DNA of 64,000 bases from Voacanga thouarsii (Eukaryota > Streptophyta > Magnoliopsida > Gentianales > Apocynaceae): NCBI GenBank assembly GCA_026120185.1, contig JANUWF010001165.1:2356001-2420000 (forward strand), read 5' to 3'. Shown one piece after another: positions 55,204 to 64,000 of this stretch. Positions within the stretch are counted from its first letter, which is position 1. Every line of letters starts with the position of its first letter. The notes under the pieces are model-generated. The model saw nothing but the letters and a program-made list of their open reading frames with translations, did not search any database and was not told where the DNA came from. Made by a program: the position numbers and the translations under genes.

Positions 55204-56551
55204 GAGATTCAAGCGGTCCAAGAAGTGTTGGATAGAAGAACGAAAGTGTAAGAAGAGAGGATTATTGTTAGCAATCTGAGATTGATACCGGACCTAAGGC
55301 GAGAAATCATCAAAGCTTAGCAAAGTAATGCAAAATTCCAACTTTTCAAGGACAAAGAGCTTAAACGGCAAAGCAGTGATTTTCGACAGGACAAAGCAGG
55401 AGTTTTGTTTTTTCGAGATCGTTTGTGTGTCCCTGATGAGCACCAATTGAAGGATAGGATTTTGGAGAAGGTGCATAAAAGTAATACACTATTCATCTGG
55501 GAGAGGTAAAATTGTATCAAGACCTAAAAAGGGCTTATTGGTGGCCTAGAATGAAGAAGAACGTGCTTAAGTACGTCTCCACATGTTTGACCTGTCAGAA
55601 AGTTAAAATTGAGCACAAGAAGTTGGCAGGATTGCTACAACCGTTACCGATACCTGAATGGAATTGGAAAGAGGTGACCATAGACTTTGTTACCGGACTC
55701 CCTATGGCAAGGACCCAGAAGGACGTCGTATGGGTAGTGGTAGATAGACTGACCAAGTCAGCACATTTCATACCGATAAACGTAAGGGTTTCAGTGGAAA
55801 AGTTAGCTCAAACCTATGTGCGAGAAATAGTTAGATTGCATGTAGTGCCTTCGAGTATTGTGTTCGACCGAGACTCGAGATTTACATCCCGATTTTGGGG
55901 CAAGTTTCAAGAATCAATGGGTTCTAGTCTAAAGTTCAGTACAACAGCGCATTCGCAAACCGATGGTCAGTCAAAAAGGGTTATACAGATATTAGAGGAC
56001 ATGTTAAGAGCTTGCGTATTGGATTTCGGGGATAAGTGGATTGAATGTGTACCATATGCAGAATTGGCTTACAATAATAGCTATCAGTCTTCGATTGGAA
56101 TGGCGTCGTATAAAGTATTGTATGGACGTAATTGTCAAGTACCTCTATACTGGAGTTGGTCGGAAGACGGCTACATAAGCAAGTTTGGAGAAGTCTGCGT
56201 TCAGGAAATGTTGGATAAGGTAAAGCTGATAAGAGAAAGGTTGAAAGCGGCTCAAAGCCGACAAAAAAGTTATGTGGACAATAGGCAAAGATAGTTGGAA
56301 TTTCAAATAGGAGACAATGTGTTCTTAAGGTTGACACCAAATAGAGGAATTTTGAAGCATCCGAAAAGTGGGAAGCTGAATCTGAGGTATTTGGGACCAT
56401 TTTCAATAAAAGAAAGAATTAGACCGGTGGCGTATCGACTGGATTTGTCGTATGGGTTAATAGGAATACACGATGTATTTCATGTGTCTCAGTTGAAAAA
56501 GTACAATGCCAACCCTGGACATGTTTTGAATGATGAATCGTTGGTATTGTA
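55204..56551 (+). pseudogene. Chromovirus integrase, catalytic Glu replaced by Lys
   Basis: The zinc-binding domain (H...H then CLTCQKVKIEH, about 55585-55620) is split by a frameshift near 55480. The core runs in one 260-codon frame (55512-56294). The first catalytic Asp is in TIDFVTGLP (55683-55685) and the second in FDRDSRFTSRFW (55866-55868). The expected Glu of DGQSER is Lys (AAA, 55974-55976), one G-to-A change. The C-terminal GPF-type region (56295-56552) reads FQIGDNVFLRLTP, NLRYLGPFSI and DVFHVSQLKKY. Stops are present at 55201, 55248, 55318, 56292 and 56550. Confidence 0.93.
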
Positions 56552-56722
56552 GCCCGACTTGAGCTATAAGGAGAAACCCATGAAAATTTTGGATTGAAGC
56601 ATCAAGACTGTCCGAAATAAGTAGATTCCTCGGTGAAGGTAGAGTGGGAGGATCACGGCACACAAGATGCCACATGGGAAACAGAAGAGTGGGTAAAGTG
56701 GAAGTATCCCGACCTAAGATAA
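56552..56722 (+). pseudogene. Chromodomain-like C-terminal tail of chromovirus integrase
   Basis: After the TAG at 56550 the sequence continues PDLSYKEKPMKILD, stop, SIKTVRNK, stop, then after a one-base shift KVEWEDHGTQDATWETEEW, ending KYPDLR and TAA at 56720-56722. The V(K/L)W...TWE and YP(D/E)L features match chromodomains of plant Tekay-type chromoviruses, which direct integration towards particular chromatin. Confidence 0.85.
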
Positions 56723-56755
56723 AAGTATACCTGAATTTTAGGATGAAATTCTTCT

Positions 56756-56768
56756 AAGGAGGGGAGGA
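56756..56768 (+). promoter_or_regulatory. Chromovirus polypurine tract
   Basis: AAGGAGGGGAGGA directly precedes the 3' LTR start TGTGAAACCCC at 56769. Confidence 0.9.
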
Positions 56769-59700
56769 TGTGAAACCCCATCTAAAGCTAACCCTAGAGT
56801 AAGGGGGATGGGATGCATATCATGTCATCATGCAAAAAAATATACTTTGTTGAATGATTTTATGTGCTTTAGAGTTGTGGTTTATAGGTGAAATGGCTTA
56901 TTTATACTTGTTGGGTAAAAAGGTAATTTAGCTTGAGGTTAAAATAGGAAGATGGCTTGAGGTTTAGATAAGAAGAATATTTGGGTGAGAAAATAAGAAC
57001 AAGAGTTAATGTGGTTAAGTGGTTAGAGCTTTGTGATTTAATCTCTAAGGTCTTGAGTTCAAATCCAATAACTTAAGTTTTATTCATAATTATCTTAACC
57101 ATGTTTGAATTTTTTATTCTCTTACATTCCTTAAAGGTAGGAATGTTGTCTTAAGGAAGACATGATGGTAATGTCCGTTGGAATGTATGCCCTCTTAGAC
57201 TAGGTTTCTGATGTAAAAAAATCGAATGTTTTAATAAAGGAATTTATTTTTAGAATTTATTTGTTAATTTACAATTTTATTTATGTACAACTACGTTTGG
57301 AAAAGACTTATTGTGTTTAAGTAAGTGGTTCATATGAATGGAGATCTTTCACAGTAAGGCATGGATCATAGGTTACTTAGCACATAAACTTTTGTTCTTA
57401 ACCGATTGATGAGAATGGGAATCTCATTATGTCTAGGTTATTATGTTGTGAATTCTAAATAGGGAATGTGTTACCTTTAGCTAGTGAGTAGTCCACTTAC
57501 TCCATGACATAAGCGTATTTCGAATACGTAGAACAGGACCTGTAGTAGTGGTTTCTAAAAGTACTATATGGTAGAAACCTAGATTACTACTGCTACAGCG
57601 TGGACTAATACTCTACGACTTAAGTATGAGTTGGTGGTCTGACGAAGCTGGAAACATATAATTTGATATGCTATAGTTAAGGTTCTATCGTAGGGCCAAT
57701 ATACTTGCATGTTGAGTATGTGTGACTAGTTTGTTAAGACAGACTTGTACAAGATAGTTTCAATACTATATCACCCCTTGTGATTGTCTGAATGATCTAA
57801 ATATCCTGGGTCATGGGAAACATGACTTAGATGTTTGCTTTAGGGTAGCTCCCTTGGAAAGCAGAAATAATCTAGGAAGTCGTGGATCATTGGACTAGAA
57901 GCCTAAGGATGGTAGATGTCATTTAGAGAGGTGTTAGTACACTTCTTCCTCTCTAAATGTACGACGATGCATAGAGGGGTATTTTAGTCATTACACCTGT
58001 AGGTTGGAGACTTTGCTAACGCAACATTGTCCTTGGGGTCAATATTTAAAATGCAAAATACAGCTATTTATATAGCAAGGGTATTTTGGTTATTTTAGTA
58101 GCCAAGGCGGTGTGTCTTTTGGTCCCCAGTATAGACCGTAAGTCAAATTAAATACGGGCTAAGGAATTGTTCTTAAATTAAATGGAATTTATTTTATTTA
58201 AGTAGCCTAATTATTTGTTGGGCTAGAATAAAATAAAGGTCCATGGAAAGAGAATTAATTAAATTAGTTTAGTGGGTTAATTAATTATTTAGGACTTTAG
58301 CCTAGTTTGAATAATTAAAGATTAACTTGGGACTAAACTAATATAGGTTTATTTATTGGACAAGTTTATTTGGGTTGGAAAATTAATTATTTGTTGGGCC
58401 ATTAAGTTAGTTCTAACTAGAATAATTAATTAGGCCCAATAGACTAAACTAAGAGTCCAATGGTCCAATCTAATTTAACCTAGGATTTTATTTAGGTTAA
58501 ACATGAGGATTCGAAACTCGTTGTTGACATAACAAACATACTCTGAGACGGCTTCTTCTCAGTAGAGCCAGATCTCTCTCTCTCTCTCTCTCTTCAAAAA
58601 AATTCCCTAGCCTATTAGTCGTTCACCAAACGGTAGTTAGATAGGCCATATATTGGAAGACCGAGAGTTCGGCGTTCACATACATGCAAAGGCGGAGTAG
58701 GAGGCTTGTAGGAATTGCACCAGAGGCTTCCACTAGCACACCTACCCCGATTGCGCACGTTCCGGTCCAGCCACTTTTGAAAACTAGAAGGAGAGGTAAA
58801 ATTTTTAAAACCTTGGGATTGGGACAGGGCGCAACCGGCACCGGCTAGGGCTGTCGGAGCCCATGCCGGCCCTGCCCTGGAATCCCTATTATTGTTTTTC
58901 CAGTTGTTTTTATGTTCGCTTCCGCTGCGTGCTCCGTGTTTTCCCGCTTTCTACGCCTTCAATGTCTTGACCAGGAGGACTTGTCCTAAAAAGAATTCTA
59001 GAGGAATTCTTGTCCCCTTTAATTTTTGCTAGCCTAGTCCTAACATCTTTGAAATTTAAACTATCCTTAATTCATTAATCCATTTTTTTCCCATAAAAAT
59101 TCCGTGATAAATCCCTAGAATTAGAATTCAAAAATCAGCTCTTATAGGATAGGGATGGCTGAAAATAGGGAGGAGAATTAGGTAGGGATTCCAAGGAAAA
59201 GAAAACACCGTAGCTATTCCTTCAAACTCCATCTTCATCTTGTTTGTGTTTTGGTAAAGGAAAATCTGGAAAATTTTCCAGAACTCTTTCCAGGCTGTTT
59301 TTGAAAGTTTCAGCCAACATTCCTACCCAATTTCTGCAAGAAAAACTGACATTTTATGCAAGGTTGAAGGCTAAAAATTCAGTGAATTTTCAGACAGCAC
59401 AACCATCCCATAACCAGAATTTTATTTCAGCAATTTAGCTACATTAAACCTGGAATTTGAAGCCACCATTAGATCATAAGAATAGCTGGAACTTTCTCTG
59501 TTTTTCTTCAAGATGAAGGTTGAAAAACCACCATTAAAAGACCTTCAAACACCTTTAAGAACCAGCTACAAAATCGTGCCAAAGAGAGCAGAAAATTCTG
59601 CACCAAAAAGATCTCAATTCCAAGCATTCTTGAAGCATTAAATTCTAGAAATTTTTCTGCTTGTCTTCCCAAGGCAAATGCCGAAATTCTTCACTCAAAA

Positions 59701-62176
59701 CCATTGCAATTCGGACCTTGTTCAGCAATGGACTGAACATCTTGGTCTCCACACCAACCTTGAATGTTTGTTCTCCATGATCATACCTCAAAAAGCTCAT
59801 AAGATTACTCTATCAAAAACTTATTCAAACTTTAAACTAAATTCCAGATATTTGTTCTATTAAAACACTCCTATAGCTAAGAGATGAACCCAGAAAAATC
59901 CTCTGCCATTATAAACCATTTTTGGCAGCCTTAGATGTTGAACAACCCTTCACTCTTTAATTAAAACCTAGCTAATTCAGCCATACACCATTGAAGAACA
60001 AGAGACCTGCCATGAACAAACTCCATTTACTAATCTTATACCTCAAACAACTCCACCTTTTTCTCCATTTGAATTTCAAAAAAATTTGAAAACCTTCTCT
60101 CTCATTCCTGATAGCCAAAACTCCTTTCTGCACTAGGTCATTTGGCCATCACAATTCCAACAACTCTCGAAAACCATTTTCTCTCAAACTCTCTCAAAAA
60201 ACACCAAGAACACCAAGAACACAGACTTCTCATCTTTAAGCCTAAACCAATCCTAAACACCTTCAATCACTCCCAAACACACTAGATCATCCATATTCAA
60301 CCTATAGTCTTCATTTTAGGCCTTTATAACACCGAATCACGCAAAGTGGAATTTCCAAACGGATCAAAACCAACTTTTTTGTTGAAGGTTCCAAGAACAC
60401 CAAAAGGTAACATAAGAACAACCTCATTGTTCATTCTCTTCTACTCAACATCTAATATTCCTTTCTAGTCTCATTCGTCTCTCTCTCTCTCTCGGCCGAA
60501 ATGGAGATGAACAACCATGGCTATTTTCCAGACCACTAAAGGCTCACAAGCTCAGGTGGATCTTCACTAACTAAGAAAACCTTCATAAAGCGATCATCCA
60601 TTAGGTATTTTTCCTATAATCTTCGTTTTTAATTTTTGGAATCAAGACTCCTAGATGTTGATAGGATGATTGAATAAAATAGGGGTTGAGTATATGTATG
60701 TGGATGAAGGGGATGGAGTTAGGACATGAGTGTTGGAATGTATGATTAGGCCTTATGGATTTTTCATTTGAATCAATATATGCTCACCATGGTTGAAGAG
60801 ATTTATGGATGTTTTAATGCATGCTAGATATTATGACACCATTGGTGATTAGGCTTTTACGTTCTTATTTTTCAATAAAGCCATAGATGATGATTATGCC
60901 TAGTGGGAGATTAGCCATGTGCTAGTGTATGTTGATTCAAGTGTATGTTCATGGATGGATTAATATGTTATGTGAGAATATGTTCATAGATCTTTTCTAA
61001 CAATAGGAAATTATGGTAAAAACTATTTTTCTTTGTTAATTCTAAAATTATTTTTATTATCATTTTTGTTATTAATTTAATTAGGATTATTATTCAAGTT
61101 AATCTATAAAATTCGAAAACATTAGGAAGGCTTGAAATAGAGTATTAATTAAAATATTGATATTTTATTAGTTTAATAAATAAAGTCTTTTATTAAAAAA
61201 ATAAATAATAAAATATTGGAATTAATTAATATCAAATGACTTTGTAGATCATATTAATTAGCCTTACTAAAACTTTTACCTATATCCATAAATATTATTT
61301 ATATTAAAATTTATTTGTTATTTATTAATTAAAAATTAAGTATAATTCATTTATTATTAATTTTATTGGTTATTTATTATCTATTAATTAATAATTACAA
61401 ATTAAGTGTAATTTATTATTTATAATAATACTATTTAAATATTACCATTTACCAATATTATTTGGGACTTAGTATTATCCAATATTTAACACTAGTTTAT
61501 TTATTAGCAATAATACTCATAATTTATTATTTGAAACTATAGCTTATTATTATTTATTTTATAACCCTAGTTATTTTAACTTATCAAGCTAGAATTATTT
61601 TATAAAATACTTTATCAACTAGTATAAAAGCCTAGGACAATATGGTCATGATTAGTTGTGGTTGTGACTAATTGAATTAGGAATTATTTATTTAAGTCAG
61701 ATATGGTCTGAATATTATCTTGTACCTTGTGTTTACTCCAGGCAGGATTAGGTTAACCTTAGAAGATTTTTGTATCCAAGAAGAGCAAAAGATCCGGTAA
61801 GTTTCTGCATGGAACCATTTGAAAACCAAAGTCATTGTGGCAAGTCAAACTCAATGTATATGAGTATTTGTACTGTAAAGGTAATTATGGATAATTTTTC
61901 CTTTTTCATTCAGTCAAGCAAATCATTTAAAGTTAAAGAAACAATGTCACACCAAATGCTAAATTTTTCCTAAAAACATGACTTTGACAAGAATTTTACT
62001 AACCATAATTGCTATTTTCAAGTGAATAATTGTTTGATCTTTTTCCTCCCATGAGGGGCAAACAACGTTGAGTACTCAATATGGGTAGACTACTAGGACT
62101 AGTCTTTGAAGGGTTAGGGTAAGTCTCTCAGTAGGTGGCCACCTCTGAGGGGTATATCCTTCCCGGATAGGATGCC
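56769..62176 (+). repeat. Chromovirus 3' LTR, split by a copia LTR and truncated
   Basis: It starts TGTGAAACCCC. Segments 56769-57175 and 58967-62176 align with 47031-50651 of the 5' LTR. The copia LTR 57176-58961 interrupts it. Homology ends after GGATGCC near 62176, so the hairpin and terminal GGTGTTACA are missing. tRNA-like boxes are at 57012-57022 and 57056-57066. Confidence 0.9.
57176..58961 (+). mobile_element. Copia solo LTR (1786 bp), second copia family
   Basis: The edges are CGTTGGAATGTATGCCC (expected TGTTGG...) and CTACGCCTTCA, flanked by ATGTC (57171-57175 and 58962-58966). The uninterrupted 5' LTR confirms an empty site. A TTCCGCTGCG motif near 58920 is typical near copia LTR ends. 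It contains a (CT)n tract (about 58577-58594) and GC-rich CCGGCACCGGC text near 58830. The fragment at 23931-25000 is a reversed relative. Confidence 0.9.
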
Positions 62177-63000
62177 TAGGTTTGAAGGTTTCTACCTTCC
62201 CATCCACTCCTCTCTTCTTCTTGTATACTTACTTACACCCAATAGGTTTTATCGCTTCTGGTGAAGCTACAAGAACCCAAACCTGATTGGAGTATATGGA
62301 CTCAATCTTTGCTTTCATTGCTTCACTCCACATGTCTGCATGTGCAACAGCAATAGCTTCCTCGTATCTAGTGGGATCTTATTCATTGTGATTGCAGACT
62401 AGGTCAAAAACCTCATCAGTCTTCCGTTCTGGAATCTTAGGTACCTTCCCATGACGACGAAGCTCCGTTTGTATAGAAATTGGAGGTTTTGTTTCTTCTT
62501 GTTCTATAATTGGGTCACTAGAAGTTGACGCGGAGGACAACTTCTCTATGAGTTCTATCTAAGTTGAACCTTTAGTTGATGTACTTTGATCATCCTCCAA
62601 ATATCTACCATTGGTACTTCCCAGCACTTTCTACCCCTTGGGATAATAAAAGTAAGCAATTTTCATCAGTTTTGGATGCCCAACAAAATAACATAATTCT
62701 AATCTTGATTCCAATTTATCTTCCTGAATTAGTACATAAGCTAGACAACCCTATATCCTGAGATGATTCTAACTTGGCCTTTGCCCAGTCCACATCTAAT
62801 CGTGTGTCTTAGGTATTGACTTGTAAGGCACCAAGTATAGGATGTATGCCCCTATTTTAGGCCATATCCCCAAAAAGAGACTGGAAGAGTCGCATGACAT
62901 AATGCTTCGGACCATTTCCATCAATGTTCAATTCATTCTCTTACCTACGTCGTTCTATTAGGGTGCCTTCAACATCCTACCCTAAACCATCCCAAAATAG
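62177..63000 (-). pseudogene. Copia integrase C-terminus and RT start, fragment
   Basis: Minus-strand translation gives, in pieces, integrase words (SFWGYGL near 62860), the linker SIQTELRRHGKVPKIPER, then AHADMWSEAMKAKIESIYSN and EAIKPIGCK, VYKKKRGVDGKVETFK at the RT start. Several stops are present. This copia is related to, but distinct from, the one at 931-10613. It joins the chromovirus LTR directly at about 62176 with no LTR edge, so it is a rearrangement junction. Confidence 0.82.
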
Positions 63001-64000
63001 GCAATTTTTACTATCTTTGTGATATTTTGAGAAGTTTATAGAATTATTTATAATGCTATTTTCTTTTATTTTCAAGCAAAGTCATTATTTATGAACTAAA
63101 TATTTTAAGTGAAATATCATATTTTATTTTATTTTATGAAGAAATAATATATTTTGTATATATTATATTTCAATAATAATATATATATTATATTATTTTT
63201 TTATAAGAAAATAATATTACACTTATTCAGTTTATTATATTAAACATTATTTATACTCCTTAGATATTTTCATTTACTATGTTAAATTTGTATAATGACC
63301 CACATATATTTATATAAAACTTCCTACATTAGCCTTTTACATAAAGCTTCCTACATAAGCTTTTACATAAGCTTGTTACATAAGTTACTTACAAAGCTTC
63401 TCACATAAGCTTTTACTTTTGATTATTACATATGCTTCCTATATAAGCTTTTATACAGGCTTCTTAGATAAAATTCTAACAAAGATTTCCACATAAGCCT
63501 CTTAAAACCTATAAATAAGGGAAGAAAGGAGAAGAATAGGATGAGAAGCAAGAGAGAGAGAGGGACGAAAAAGGGAGAGAAAACAAAGAAAACAAAGAAG
63601 AAAGAAGAACAGAAGGAAAATGTGGAAAAGAGAAAGCGAGATTCGAGAGAGAGAAGAAAGGAAGAGAGGGAATAAAAAAGAAAGAAAGTGGAGATTAAGA
63701 ATTTAAGGATTGTTTAGCATGATGAAAATAGTTAGAAAGTATGGTGATTCTCTCGATTTCAAACTCCTATTTTAGCTAAATGTTTTTCGTTTATCTAGTT
63801 ATAAAAATTTTGTGAGTCTCGTTTTTTTTTTACAAATACCGTTTGGTCAATGATTTTCTATAAAAATGCATATACACATTTGTCATCAATTATTTTGTGA
63901 AGCATGGATTATGAGTTCCCCTGACTTTTCATACCCCATTTTAGCTAAGTGATTTTCTAAAATATACTTAAGTTCCCATTTATTTTATAAAATTTTTTGC
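63001..64000 (+). other. AT-rich region with promoter-like segment, possibly the start of another long LTR
   Basis: 63001-63300 is very AT-rich with no gene seen. 63300-63500 has repeated AAGCTT(C/T)-and-ACATAAGC words in imperfect tandem, followed by a TATA box (63509-63516) and a purine-rich leader (about 63515-63690). The same order (AAGCTTC repeats, TATA, purine-rich leader) is seen at 17355-17600 in the LTR at 16582. The right edge lies beyond the window. Confidence 0.5.
63509..63516 (+). promoter_or_regulatory. Putative LTR TATA box
   Basis: TATAAATA in CCTATAAATAAGG is followed by an AGAGAGAGAG-rich leader and preceded by AAGCTT-type repeats. Confidence 0.6.

Larger units (their letters stand above)
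47031..62176 (+). mobile_element. Tekay/Del-type chromovirus (Ty3/gypsy), near full length, 3' LTR truncated
   Basis: The order is 5' LTR (47031-51332), PBS, upstream ORF, gag, protease, RT, RNase H, integrase, chromodomain-like tail, PPT, 3' LTR (56769-62176). RT before integrase and a C-terminal chromodomain mark a chromovirus, and the very long LTR suggests the Tekay/Del clade. It is inserted in the 5' LTR of the Athila/Tat element. Coding regions hold many stops and shifts. The 3' LTR is split by a copia LTR (57176-58961) and loses its last roughly 680 bp at 62176, so its target duplication cannot be checked. Confidence 0.93.

Overview
This is a repeat-dominated, AT-rich stretch of plant nuclear DNA, most likely from a eudicot. 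The evidence is nested LTR retrotransposons (Ty3/gypsy chromovirus of the Tekay/Del type, Ty3/gypsy of the Athila/Tat type, Ty1/copia of the TNT1-94 type), CACTA DNA transposons, and a captured plant-specific RWP-RK (RKD-type) transcription factor gene. No intact host gene, rRNA, bona fide tRNA or CRISPR array was found. Every coding region belongs to a mobile element or to a gene fragment carried by one, and all but the unassessable ones are broken by stops or frameshifts.

Layout. 1-930 is unassigned. 931-10613 is a minus-strand copia element that keeps its 3' LTR and part of gag-pol; a complete solo LTR (3187-7517, TSD CATCA) splits it near the RT/RNase H border. A second solo LTR, inverted, lies at 10866-15161 (TSD ATAGA). 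15456-20584 is a tandem array of about 155-bp units split by a third solo LTR (16582-20343, TSD GATTA). A CACTA end fragment (20585-21291), a decayed chromovirus gag-pol fragment (21292-23930) and a reversed copia LTR fragment (23931-25000) follow. From 25001 a minus-strand Athila/Tat element runs to 47030. It is reduced to LTRs, PBS, the integrase C-terminus and 3' sequence, and it hosts: a CACTA element (27203-35210) carrying the RKD-like pseudogene, a second gene-like fragment and a solo LTR (28635-30725); a solo LTR (35881-39244, TSD CATAC); and, inside its 5' LTR, a copia solo LTR (40295-42011, TSD TTAAC) and another solo LTR (42533-46822).

47031-62176 is the best-preserved element, a plus-strand Tekay/Del-type chromovirus. 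It has a 4.3-kb 5' LTR, an initiator-Met-type PBS, an extra ORF upstream of gag, gag, protease, RT, RNase H, integrase, a chromodomain-like tail, a PPT, and a 3' LTR that is split by a copia solo LTR (57176-58961, TSD ATGTC) and truncated. The window ends with a minus-strand copia integrase/RT fragment (62177-63000) and a promoter-like region resembling the start of another long LTR (63001-64000).

Most notable: (1) the chromovirus has an accessory ORF upstream of gag with three regularly spaced SUMO-interaction-like motifs; (2) an RKD gene with introns was captured inside a CACTA transposon; (3) the long LTRs share a tRNA-like A-box/B-box unit, a 5'-splice-site-like AAG|GTA and a 3'-terminal hairpin that appears to covary between LTR families. 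All similarity statements were made by eye, without alignment or database searches.
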